From the NCBI GenBank assembly GCA_017464245.1, contig JAFUDV010000085.1, positions 36,226-100,225 on the forward strand: a stretch of DNA of 64,000 bases, in the 5' to 3' direction. The stretch's first letter is position 1, and the number at the start of each line of letters is the position of its first letter. The stretch comes from Bacteroidales bacterium (GTDB lineage Bacteria; Bacteroidota; Bacteroidia; Bacteroidales; UBA932). The notes under the pieces were generated by a model, which saw only the letters and a program-made list of their open reading frames with translations, did no database searches and had not been told where the DNA came from. Positions 56,169-63,866 of this stretch are shown here, in pieces. Made by a program: the position numbers and the translations under genes.

Positions 56169-56659
56169 AAGGCTTTAGAGTTTAGGTTGTTGTGAAAGAA
56201 ATAAAGAAATAGGTATAGTATTGCAATGACTATCAGGATAAGGGAGACGGAACCAAGCTTCAGGCGGAATCGCTGCCACCAGGTGAGCTCCTTCTCGATA
56301 TAGACATCTTCCCGGACCACCCGGTCCCGGTACACCAGCGAGTCGCGGTAAACAATCTCGTTCTGGACGATTACGGGCTCCCTGACGGGCTTTGTCTGCA
56401 GGGAATGATGCAGAACACCTCCGGAGACGGAAGCCTCGGATTTGGCGTATTTGTTCTCCAATGTGGAGGCGGTGTCCAAAGTGGCCCTCTTTTCAATTAT
56501 TACCGGCAGCTCGATGTATGCCGTGTCACGGATGAACTCCCGCTCCACCCGGACCTCCACCCGGGTACTGTCCGTCACGGATGGCGTATGTCGGACAGTA
56601 CCACAGGAGGAAGCTGCGAGCAGGGCGAGCAGGACAACTATGTAGGAGAAAATCTTCAT
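56165..56659 (-). CDS. Spanin-like lipoprotein with C-terminal membrane helix
   Basis: The 164-residue product starts MKIFSYIVVLLALLAASSCG with lipobox SSC. A charged, repetitive middle follows with many R-D-T/S-x-Y elements (REFIRDTAYIELPVI, VYRDSLVYRDRVVREDVYIE), then WWQRFRLKLGSVSLILIVIA, a membrane helix near the C-terminus. A lipid anchor plus a membrane helix is the layout of unimolecular spanins, which join inner and outer membranes at phage lysis. It lies next to a holin-like gene. Function is inferred from layout. Confidence 0.55.
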   Translation of the reverse strand: MKIFSYIVVLLALLAASSCGTVRHTPSVTDSTRVEVRVEREFIRDTAYIELPVIIEKRATLDTASTLENKYAKSEASVSGGVLHHSLQTKPVREPVIVQNEIVYRDSLVYRDRVVREDVYIEKELTWWQRFRLKLGSVSLILIVIAILYLFLYFFHNNLNSKAL

Positions 56660-56663
56660 CGGT

Positions 56664-56933
56664 TCAGTCGTTATATTTGTGTTCGTTCTCGATGACGTCC
56701 TTCAGTTCAGCCTCGAACTTCCGGAATTTCACATCATAACTGGCCTTGACGCCGAGAATGGCGCCACAGAGTACCAGCAGCTCGCTGACGATGGAAATTG
56801 CGCTGTTGGCAATCTCTCCCAGCGGCGGGACCAGGAACAAGCAGACGGCGGCTATGATGACTCCGCTGCTGAAACTGGCAATGGCGATAACGCCCTGCAG
56901 CCTGGTAAGTTCTATGCGCTTTTTCTCGGACAT
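56664..56933 (-). CDS. Holin-like small membrane protein
   Basis: The 89-residue protein has a charged N-terminus (MSEKKRIELTRLQG), two helices (VIAIASFSSGVIIAAVCLFL and SAISIVSELLVLCGAILGV) and a charged C-terminus (KFRKFEAELKDVIENEHKYN). This is the size and topology of many Bacteroidota phage holins. It is four bases upstream of the spanin-like gene, and together they look like part of a lysis cassette, although no endolysin is seen. Confidence 0.5.
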   Translation of the reverse strand: MSEKKRIELTRLQGVIAIASFSSGVIIAAVCLFLVPPLGEIANSAISIVSELLVLCGAILGVKASYDVKFRKFEAELKDVIENEHKYND

Positions 56934-56945
56934 GGTGCAACAGGT

Positions 56946-57746
56946 TTAATTGTCGAATCCTTCATACGCACCGCTTCCGGAAGGCTCGGACGATTCATCC
57001 TGAACACCATCTCTCACTAGGAAGGCGAAGATGAACGGATCATAACCGGTACTCTCGAATCCAGACATCCTCTCCGGGCAGGTAAACACTCCGTTCTCGA
57101 TATGAGCCAGCGATGCTCCGTTGACAGAGGGGTTGTACTGGTTGGAGCCGCCGAGGAATACCACATCAGCATTGACATCTGTTGGGAAATTGCCCATCTG
57201 CGCCTCCCAAGGCTCATTCCGGTAAGAGTAGGAGCAACTTCTGAACTGCATATGCAAGAACACCCAATGCTCAAAGATGACGCAGAAGGTTTCTGAACTC
57301 CAGTAGAGATACTGCGTCTCCTGGGTCATATCTATGCGCGTACGTGTACCCTTGACGGTATTGGAACCCCGGGCCAGGGCCGTGTAGAGCGCCTGGATGT
57401 AGATGGTGATTTCTCCCTTCTCGTCGAAGTTGGTGAACTTCTCCAGGCAGATGGTGTTCTTGTCCTTGATCCAGGACTTGATGGCGGTACCACCGTCGTT
57501 ATTCCACGTATAAGAGGAGTAAACGTAGCGGTCGTGGAATGTCAGGATAACGCCGGTGATGGCGCTGCGCTCGATGTAGAGGTCCGGGACGTAGATTTCC
57601 AGGACATCCGCCGCCTGATAGGCTGCGTTCGCAGGATCGTAGGAGACTTTCGCATTGAGGACGACGAAATTCTCCTCCTGATGGGACTTGAAAGCAATCT
57701 GTCCAGCCCCGAAGTTGTTGCCGGTTGAGTTGAAGAGTCTAGCCAT
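56946..57746 (-). CDS. Unrecognised phage-like protein
   Basis: The 266-residue product starts MARLFNSTGNNFGAGQIAFK and reads as a beta-rich, aromatic-rich secreted-type or tail-type protein without a signal peptide (VLEIYVPDLYIERSAITGVI, WIKDKNTICLEKFTNFDEKG, YLYWSSETFCVIFEHW). It lies one base after the frameshifted paralog and 12 before the holin-like gene. I cannot name a family; a phage structural role is an inference from context. Confidence 0.5.
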   Translation of the reverse strand: MARLFNSTGNNFGAGQIAFKSHQEENFVVLNAKVSYDPANAAYQAADVLEIYVPDLYIERSAITGVILTFHDRYVYSSYTWNNDGGTAIKSWIKDKNTICLEKFTNFDEKGEITIYIQALYTALARGSNTVKGTRTRIDMTQETQYLYWSSETFCVIFEHWVFLHMQFRSCSYSYRNEPWEAQMGNFPTDVNADVVFLGGSNQYNPSVNGASLAHIENGVFTCPERMSGFESTGYDPFIFAFLVRDGVQDESSEPSGSGAYEGFDN

Positions 57747-57747
57747 A

Positions 57748-58805
57748 TCAATAGAGGATGCCCGGGCCGAAGACCTCGGTAGGTTTCACATAATAGCCGC
57801 CTCGATGGGCGAAGCAGATATTGGCGCCGTCCCAACTGGAGTTCCGGAGCCAGATGATGTAGGATTGTGCGGCAAGGGCGCAGTTCCCTTCGCCCATACC
57901 ACGGCCGAGGGCCATGCTGGTGCCTACGCAGTCTTCCGGTAGATCCTGGTCAAGATAGGCATAGGAGCTGGCCACGTTGCTGTGTCCAAGGCAGACGGAG
58001 TCGAACTGCACGACGGGCGCACCGGTGGAAAAGTCCACATCCAGAGAGGAAACGTGTTGCTCCTGCTCCGGGTTGAGGTTCCGCATCGTGACACGCCTGC
58101 GGGGTGTGTAGCCGGAAGATCCGTCGCTTTCGCAGATGGCCGAGTCCCTGAACACCTGCCCGGTGCAGCCGGTCACGGTATCGAGCCAGTAGGTCTCAAT
58201 GAACACCTTCTGGCCCACCGCAGGGCAACGCCGATAGACTTCAAGTACAGCTCGGTGACATCCGCCTCGCCCCAGTCATCCTCCATCCCGGGAGAAAGAA
58301 TCACGGTTTTGCTCCAGCCGTTGGAAACGCCGGCGCTCTGCGCTCCGGACATCTTCACCACCAGCTTATAAGGGGCTGTCTCATGGACGATGCCGGTGAA
58401 TGCGATGACGGAAGGCATCACGAACACGCCTTCATACTCCACGTTTGGAACGGCCGTGAGGGCTGCGGGAGCGTCCGCAATCACAGCCTCCCCGGCCATC
58501 ACGCGGTTAGCGTTGAGGCGGACATAAAGATTGATACCGGAAAGCTCGGCTTTCTGGCCGAAGACCGACAGCCCGGAAGCGTGCTGTGCGAGGCGTTCCC
58601 ACTCCAGCATCTGGGCGTCGGTAAGGGTCTTGTAGGATTTGCTGATTTTGGAGAGGGACGCGCGACGGACCACCTGGGCTGAGGTCGCCATCCCTGTAGG
58701 AAAACTCCGGACGGAAAGGATGCTGCGGCCGCCGACCTGCCTGGCCGTAACACCCTTTGCCGAACCGGAGAAGCCCCCGAAAGCGATGGAAGGAAGGGCA
58801 ATCAT
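57748..58805 (-). pseudogene. Phage-like structural-type protein, paralog B, interrupted by a -1 frameshift
   Basis: Two overlapping frames together make one protein of about 352 residues. The first (58805 to about 58229) starts MIALPSIAFGGFSGSAKGVT and has MLEWERLAQHASGLSVFGQK and ELSGINLYVRLN. After GVA it drifts into an unlikely tail (LRWARRCSLRPTGSIP). The second frame picks up with PAVGQKVFIETYWLDTVTG, which matches the strand KIFFRYYFVNSTTG of paralog C at the equivalent place. Adding one C to the GCCC run near 58230 restores a single frame. The change could be real, programmed, or an assembly error. Confidence 0.7.
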
Positions 58806-58853
58806 AGTCTTGTTTTAGGTTTAAGTTCAGGTCATCAACCCCGACGACCAGAA

Positions 58854-58861
58854 CAAATATA
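58854..58861 (-). promoter_or_regulatory. -7 promoter box upstream of paralog B
   Basis: TATATTTG on the minus strand, in a very AT-rich 120-base gap, 48 bases before the ATG at 58805. Confidence 0.5.
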
Positions 58862-58928
58862 CAAAACTAATTTCGCCTATCAATCAAGCATTTAGATTAT
58901 TTTACTTAAAGATAAACAACCCCTAAAA

Positions 58929-59642
58929 TCAGATAAAAAACCGAAAAGTCCGCATCCGTTCCCGGCTCCGAAAACCGGTCTGCGTGTCGAGTAAAATGAA
59001 GCGGCAATGGGCGGTGAATTCCGACAGGTCCAGCCTCCACGTCTCTCGGAAATCCGGAATCAGGAATGAGACGCGGCCATCATCCTCCGGGCAGTTGGAG
59101 CTGGCGAGAAAGTTCCGCTGCAGCCCGGGTTGCCGGCCGTGTCCCGGCCTTGTGAGCTCCAGCTTCAGCAACAGCCGGTACCTGCGGCCGTTGTGGCCAT
59201 ACCCGATGCTGCAGAAGAAATTCATCAGGAGGCCCGTCCCCTCAACGACCTGGTTGGATTCCAAATCCAGGAAGAAATCCGGGAACGACGAATAGCGGAC
59301 CGGTGCCGGCACGTGCTCGTTCCCCAACTGGGCGAAGCCTTGGTAAGCCGACACGAAGAGATTGTAGCCGGAGATATGAGCCTTCTTGTCGTAGGGCGCC
59401 CGCTTGCTGGGAACCTCAACGGCATACTCGTTCCAGATCTTCTGCTCCTCCCAGGGAATGGACCTCCACGCCTCCAGCGCACGGTGATGCAGGTCCGCCT
59501 GCACCAGCTGCGCTTCGGTGCCCTTGAACTCGGTGTAAGCCTTCTTCTTGTAGTAGCAGTTCTTCTTCCAGTGGAAGTATGTGCGGTTCCCGACGGAGCC
59601 ATAGCAATCCTCGAACGGGATGGTAGGAATGTAGCGTGGCAT
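58929..59642 (-). CDS. Phage-like structural-type protein, paralog A
   Basis: The 237-residue protein starts MPRYIPTIPFEDCYGSVGNR and shares the general plan of the paralogs at 57748 and 55458: a short N-terminal glycine element, IPWEEQKIWNEYAVEVPSKR in place of the W-x-L-A helix, HISGYNLFVSAYQGFAQLG, and a C-terminal CRFILLDTQTGFRSRERM strand. It is the most divergent of the three. It is first in the minus-strand operon and sits directly downstream of the hairpin-rich region. Function unknown. Confidence 0.55.
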   Translation of the reverse strand: MPRYIPTIPFEDCYGSVGNRTYFHWKKNCYYKKKAYTEFKGTEAQLVQADLHHRALEAWRSIPWEEQKIWNEYAVEVPSKRAPYDKKAHISGYNLFVSAYQGFAQLGNEHVPAPVRYSSFPDFFLDLESNQVVEGTGLLMNFFCSIGYGHNGRRYRLLLKLELTRPGHGRQPGLQRNFLASSNCPEDDGRVSFLIPDFRETWRLDLSEFTAHCRFILLDTQTGFRSRERMRTFRFFI

Positions 59643-59971
59643 AGTTATAAGTTTAGGTCAGGTACGGCAGCACTAATATAGTCATTTTTAGCGGATTATC
59701 CAAGGGGTATGCCCTCGCGCCGGACACACCTCAACCCGGCATCGACCATTGAGGAGACAGGCAGTGGCCACCGGATATAAAGTCTTAAGCAGAGGCCTAT
59801 CTTCCCAGTAGCTGAAAGGTATGACTTGCGCTTCACTATCCGCACCCGCAGCGGCGGCAGCCGCTGCCTCCTTGTGGTATATTTTTATCCTTGGTACTGT
59901 CCTTCAGGCGGGGTACGGCGCTGGAATCAGCACTGAAGCCGGGGCGTATGTCCCCCAGTCAGCCTATGGTG

Positions 59972-60039
59972 CTGTCCAGTCTCTTAGCTGCAGGGGTTGT
60001 GTGCGTGGGCTTTGTGGGTGGAGGCTAAGAGTCTGGCAG
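59972..60039. repeat. Hairpin with AGTCTCTT/AAGAGTCT arms, copy 1
   Basis: CCAGTCTCTTAGC (59976-59988) pairs with GCTAAGAGTCTGG (60024-60036), with a single T-T mismatch; outer CTG and CAG extend it. The arm motif recurs in the hairpin at 61132-61212. Confidence 0.7.
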
Positions 60040-60322
60040 TGCCATAGGACACGGAGCGAAGCGGAGTGTGGCGGCGGAGGCGGTCTGGAAGCGTGGGGAC
60101 GGCGGGCTCTGGAGCGCCGCGGAAGGGAGACTACAGGCTCCCTGGAGCAGCGGAAGAGACCGACGCGAAGGGTGGGCAGACGGCCTCCGCCGCCTAGGCC
60201 GGAACGGCCCAAAGGGAGTGAGCGCGGCACAGGCGTTGATGCGGGTGATGACGGTCCCCGCGAACAGGCACTGTCCTACGAATTGAGGTACTTGGCCACG
60301 ACGCTGATGCGGGGCGCAAACC

Positions 60323-60363
60323 GGCACAGTCTGTGGCGGGTTTATCCCGACACTGTCTGTGCC
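60323..60363. repeat. Hairpin GGCACAG/CTGTGCC with inner stem
   Basis: A 7-bp outer stem, then an internal loop, then GTGGCGGG with CCCGACAC around TTTAT. Confidence 0.7.
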
Positions 60364-60397
60364 AGCAGCCGGGACGGCTGCCTCCCCGGCGCCCGGA

Positions 60398-60438
60398 AGC
60401 TTCTGCAAGTGGCGCGTCAGCGACAGCTTGCAGAGGCT
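60398..60438. repeat. Hairpin AGCTTCTGCAAG/CTTGCAGAGGCT
   Basis: A 12-bp stem with one G-T wobble, with an inner GTCAG/CTG-type loop. Confidence 0.65.
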
Positions 60439-60702
60439 GGAGGAATTGCTGCCGGGGTTTGATTGAGCCGCTTGCGGCTTACCGAGGAGTGGAGGGACGG
60501 GACTCTTCTGACGGAGCTTGCGGAGGAAGAGGAGTCACGGCCTGGAACGACCCAGCAGCGGAGCTGCGTAAGGCGGCAGGATGCCCGCACTGCACGGACA
60601 CTGAATGCGGGTGATGTCGGTCGAGAAGCACTGCGGCTCTGCGTGGCTGCACTTTGCGCCCACGAACAGTTCCTACTCCTCTTCACGGAGAACGTAACGG
60701 AA

Positions 60703-60738
60703 GTTGTGGTCTCCGGAGCCTGCGGAGGAGACGACAAC
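60703..60738. repeat. Hairpin GTTGTgGTCTC/GAGACgACAAC
   Basis: Ten pairs with one G-G mismatch enclose CGGAGCCTGCGGAG, which forms a further small stem. Confidence 0.65.
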
Positions 60739-60789
60739 TGGAGCGGGGCTGGCGATGCACTGCCGGTCCTACAAAGAAGCGCAAAGTGC

Positions 60790-60837
60790 GCGGCCCGGCG
60801 ACGGACTGGGTCCCGGGAGGTCCCTGAGCCGGGCCGC
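60790..60837. repeat. Hairpin GCGGCCCGGC/GCCGGGCCGC
   Basis: A perfect 10-bp GC stem encloses a nested GGAC/GTCC element. Confidence 0.75.
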
Positions 60838-60898
60838 TCTCCTGCCGCCGCCTCGCCCGGGAGTTCGGAGGTGGGACTCTCGCACTGCACCGACGGAA

Positions 60899-61045
60899 CC
60901 AAGTTACACATAATCTTGTTTGTGTAACGTTTTGCTGGTATGACGTCCGAGCGGGTGATGACCTTCGAGAATTGATGCCGCACCAGCGGGTGATGCCGAT
61001 GTCGCAAAATGCTTACACAAACGGTCTAAGATTATGTTAACTTGG
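60899..61045. repeat. Long near-perfect inverted repeat, about 34 bp of stem
   Basis: Arms at 60899-60935 and 61004-61045 pair in four blocks (8, 10, 10 and 6 bp: CCAAGTTA, ACATAATCTT, GTTTGTGTAA, TTTTGC), broken only by a one-base bulge, a five-base bulge and a small mismatch. The loop of 68 bases is GC-rich and holds two GCGGGTGATG copies. The stem itself is AT-rich, unlike its surroundings. Confidence 0.85.
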
Positions 61046-61131
61046 TGAATTTAAAGCACTTACTCTCGCGCCGGGACAGCGTCTCCCGGGCAATATCTTC
61101 TCCCCTTGGGGAGTCAGAGGGGGATCACAGG

Positions 61132-61212
61132 GCGAGTCTCTTGCCGGCTTCGGGTGTGTGATGGCAAGGGCAGCGGCAAGCAGCCGCTGCGCGGGGCCGG
61201 CAAGAGTCTCGC
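61132..61212. repeat. Hairpin with AGTCTCTT/AAGAGTCT arms, copy 2, with nested stem
   Basis: GCGAGTCTCTTGCCGGC pairs with GCCGGCAAGAGTCTCGC over 17 positions with a single T-T mismatch at the same place as in copy 1. Inside is a perfect GCAGCGGC/GCCGCTGC stem, the same one as at 59848-59867. Confidence 0.82.
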
Positions 61213-61379
61213 AACCGCTTTCCCTTTATCGGGTGGGAAGGGCGCTTTGCGCCAGGGTGGGGATAAACCAGCCGCAGGCTGACCGCTTTCTGGTACCGAC
61301 CCTTGAACTGGTACCCCCTTCAATTGGAGTATAGACGCTCGCATAGGGAAGGCGACAGATAGGGGAAGTTCACACTATC

Positions 61380-62495
61380 TTATGTCCACATTGCCCTATT
61401 TTGCCATTCTTCTTGTGAAATCTCAAGTTCAAGTGTTGCATAGTCTTTGTCTATCAGAAAGCTGCCACACTTATCTGCTTTTTTAAAAAGACATCTCATT
61501 TCAGGAGGGGCCCCCGGACCGGGGCCGGGAATAGACAATAGACCAACCTGGCTGAGAGTATCATACTCAATTGGAATCACTACATTGCCAAAGCGGTTTA
61601 TTAGCCCGTATTTATTGTTTTGTTGAACTATCGCGAAGTCATTGACATACGTCCATTGAATGAAATCTGTATCTTGGATGAGGTAACCTGGACTGGGAAT
61701 ATCACAGCCGTCAAGAGTCCGAGATAGGCACCTAATTATCAACTTTCTTAATAGGATGTCGCGTATCCCTGCCGTATCTAGTTCTTTTACAATTATTTCT
61801 TTCGGCATTTCTGCTGTCAAGAAGCATACTCTCCCTGTAACAAGTTCCATTATTGAACGACCAAATCCGATGTCATCAATCTCAAAGTTTGTATCGGTTC
61901 TTCCTGCGGAAAGGTCGGATAAGATGAAACGTCCCCCATTATCAACCAAAATATTCGATAGTTTTACATCATTATGAACAATCCTCAAATCGTGAAGGTG
62001 TTCCAATGCGCCTGAAATGCATTCACAAAACCTCCAGACTGTAAGCATATCGCATTTCCCCCGCAGTGCATAAGCGGACTTGGGATAATACGGTAGAACC
62101 ATGTTCAATAACTCTCCCTCTCGGAAGAGGTCCCATGGATTGATTATCGTGGGATGCTTGATTATACTTAAAAGGCTATACTCAGTGACTAACTTGCTTT
62201 CGTACCCTTCTTTGGGACGCTTAATACATGCTGGCCCCGTGAACATATGAGGTCCGGAAACCTCATCTCTCTGCGCGAGCCATATTGTGCTATGACTTCC
62301 TTCACCAATTTGGCCCTTCACGAAATAATACAGATTCTCTTCACAAGGATGGATTATCTCTGTCTGTTCGGGCGTAAAGGAAGGATTGACAGTGCTTTGT
62401 GGGCATTCACCGCGTACACTTGAGGTGATCCCATAATAACCGGGCGCGTCCTTATTTGCTGGATTGCCCATAATGATTGTGGAATTTGTATCCAT
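61380..62495 (-). CDS. Hanks-type Ser/Thr protein kinase with C-terminal WG-like repeat
   Basis: The 371-residue protein (ATG at 62495, MDTNSTIIMGNPANKDAPGY) has a kinase domain at about 55-300: glycine loop KGQIGEGSHSTIWLAQ, Lys92 in ACIKRPKEG, catalytic loop IVHNDVKLSNIL (HND for HRD, Asp176, Lys178, Asn181 kept) and metal motif SDLSAGR (DLS for DFG). The residues for catalysis are present, so it is probably active despite the variant motifs. The C-terminus has a WG-like unit, NKYGLINRFGNVVIPIEYDT. No membrane helix. It follows the FISUMP gene by 22 bases in an AT-rich operon. Confidence 0.82.
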   Translation of the reverse strand: MDTNSTIIMGNPANKDAPGYYGITSSVRGECPQSTVNPSFTPEQTEIIHPCEENLYYFVKGQIGEGSHSTIWLAQRDEVSGPHMFTGPACIKRPKEGYESKLVTEYSLLSIIKHPTIINPWDLFREGELLNMVLPYYPKSAYALRGKCDMLTVWRFCECISGALEHLHDLRIVHNDVKLSNILVDNGGRFILSDLSAGRTDTNFEIDDIGFGRSIMELVTGRVCFLTAEMPKEIIVKELDTAGIRDILLRKLIIRCLSRTLDGCDIPSPGYLIQDTDFIQWTYVNDFAIVQQNNKYGLINRFGNVVIPIEYDTLSQVGLLSIPGPGPGAPPEMRCLFKKADKCGSFLIDKDYATLELEISQEEWQNRAMWT

Positions 62496-62517
62496 AGATC
62501 CACGAAACAAAGGAGAA

Positions 62518-63249
62518 TTACTCAGATACTGGTCGGACAGTAAACCCGCAATACCGAAGGTCACTGCCAAGATAGTGAAAACCAGATGTAAATAGGAAGG
62601 ACCACGAGCAATACTGGTCCTCGGCATATAAAGAGGAAGACCAATAGTAGCCGGATATGCCTACTTCGTCATAGCCCCGATCTAGTCGCCGACCAGATGC
62701 CGCAAGAAAAATACTGTTCCCGTTCTTCTTGCTGGTAACAATACAACCTTTAATACCGTCTTTAGTCGCCCTTTTCAATGAGCAATACTTTGTTAGTTCT
62801 TCCCATTCCAAAGCGGTTGGCATACGCCAGTCTTTACCCCAATAAAGAAAAGCGACATCATCCGACTTGTCTAAACTTGTCATGTTATCGATAGATGAAT
62901 AGTATTTCGAGAATTGGACTTCGTACTTATATACGCTGGTATTGGAGAGTGTGTCCGAAGAAGAGACTTCTATGAATCCAGTATCCGACACCAAAAAAAT
63001 GTGAATGTCTGTACAATACCTCAGGGTGTTCCAGCAATAGTTATTTTTGGGACATGTTTCCCCCCAAGCATAATACTCTCCAGATTCATATGGTGACGAT
63101 GCTCCAACATTGCAAGTAGCCCATTTTATGCCTGAGGGTAATCCAAGATCGACATACTCATGTCCGAGAATTGTCCTGCTTACTGTCTGTGCATTTGCAG
63201 TTAATACAGACATTGTTATTGATGAGATTATCAACAAAACACGTTTCAT
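62518..63249 (-). CDS. FISUMP-domain exported protein with C-type-lectin-like C-terminus
   Basis: The 243-residue product starts MKRVLLIISSITMSVLTANA, a signal peptide. HEYVDLGLPSGIKWATCNVG and SPYESGEYYAWGET are the Fibrobacter major paralogous (FISUMP) signature. DWRMPTALEWEELTKYC and the end GYYWSSSLYAEDQYCSW to CGFTVRPVSE form the C-type-lectin-like fold used by target proteins of diversity-generating retroelements. The aromatic and polar-rich last 40 residues are where such diversification acts, but no reverse transcriptase or template repeat is in view. Role probably ligand display or binding outside the cell. Confidence 0.8.
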   Translation of the reverse strand: MKRVLLIISSITMSVLTANAQTVSRTILGHEYVDLGLPSGIKWATCNVGASSPYESGEYYAWGETCPKNNYCWNTLRYCTDIHIFLVSDTGFIEVSSSDTLSNTSVYKYEVQFSKYYSSIDNMTSLDKSDDVAFLYWGKDWRMPTALEWEELTKYCSLKRATKDGIKGCIVTSKKNGNSIFLAASGRRLDRGYDEVGISGYYWSSSLYAEDQYCSWSFLFTSGFHYLGSDLRYCGFTVRPVSE

Positions 63250-63272
63250 AACAAGGTCTTAAACGAACTATT

Positions 63273-63698
63273 CTATTCACGGTTGTCGATTCGTATAACC
63301 CTGTCCATTGCATCCCAATAAGGGACCCCATCATGCCGAAGATTGAGTACCCCATACAGGATAGCAATACCTGCAACAGTGGAAATAATTGCGGGGAAAG
63401 TAGTCCCAACATTTGAGAAGACAGATGCAAATAGAACTATTGCTAATCCAATTGATTGAACCCCCAGTACGACATAAAAACCAGTCTTTCTCCATTCAAG
63501 GAGCATAACAAAACCCAACAAGGTGATTAGCGAACTAAATAACCATGATAATCTAAGCCAGATAGGCTCCGGCGTACCAGACCAAAGGCCTTTTGAAGAA
63601 AACAGGAGCAAGAAATATATGATAGACATTATACCGTTAGCAATAGCGCATAGCCATAGCCAAAATGAAATAAACCCATGTCGTTTAGCTTCTTTCAT
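63273..63698 (-). CDS. Small four-helix membrane protein of unknown function
   Basis: The 141-residue protein starts MKEAKRHGFISFWLWLCAIA and has four hydrophobic helices (about 10-32, 47-66, 73-92, 98-116), then a short charged tail with GVPYWDAMDRVIR. It is the first gene of the AT-rich operon with the FISUMP protein and the kinase (gaps of 23 and 22 bases). I do not recognise the family. Confidence 0.65.
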   Translation of the reverse strand: MKEAKRHGFISFWLWLCAIANGIMSIIYFLLLFSSKGLWSGTPEPIWLRLSWLFSSLITLLGFVMLLEWRKTGFYVVLGVQSIGLAIVLFASVFSNVGTTFPAIISTVAGIAILYGVLNLRHDGVPYWDAMDRVIRIDNRE

Positions 63699-63866
63699 AC
63701 TCTCATTGATTATTATACTAATTCCGATAATTTGTCTGAACAGTTGTCTATGAAAAGTTTATCATACCCAGGCACGTGACTTTATCCCATTTACTGCCTT
63801 ATCTTACTTGTTTGTTCATTGTGATGGTCGGCAATTTACTTTTCTTTTTGTCGGACTTTTGGAGAA
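63699..63866. other. AT-rich intergenic sequence, promoter region of the kinase operon
   Basis: No ORF of note. No TAnnTTTG box is clear; the operon promoter must lie here. The left boundary of the putative insertion sequence is not resolved but may be near 63,810. Confidence 0.35.

Larger units (their letters stand above)
59690..61330. other. Gene-free, hairpin-rich region; candidate large structured RNA or recombination array
   Basis: The frames in this GC-rich 1.6 kb give arginine-, proline- and glycine-rich products with no recognisable domain, so I do not call genes. Strong inverted repeats follow one another: 59848-59867, 59928-59974, 59972-60039, 60323-60363, 60398-60438, 60466-60479, 60703-60738, 60790-60837, 60899-61045, 61100-61113, 61132-61212, 61241-61253, 61269-61281 and 61292-61315. 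GCGGGTGATG occurs four times (60241, 60607, 60951, 60986). It lies 3' of the kinase gene and 5' of the phage-like operon, both on the minus strand. I find no rRNA, tRNA, tmRNA or RNase P signature. Confidence 0.6.

Noticed and set aside
59821-60927. Two plus-strand frames of 213 and 154 codons in the hairpin region
   Set aside because: The products are arginine-, proline- and glycine-rich with no known motif, and the DNA is dominated by inverted repeats that explain the open frames.
60241-60998. CRISPR array suggested by repeated GCGGGTGATG
   Set aside because: Repeats are only 10 bases with irregular spacing (366, 344 and 35 bases), and no cas gene is present.
60899-61045. A complete retron
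   Set aside because: There is a suitable long stem but no reverse transcriptase gene nearby on either strand.
60899-61045. Integron attC site
   Set aside because: The arms do not end in the GTTRRRY and RYYYAAC core sites, and there is no integrase of that class.
59690-61330. Ribosomal RNA, tmRNA, RNase P or group II intron
   Set aside because: None of their conserved sequences could be found by eye, and there is no intron-encoded reverse transcriptase.
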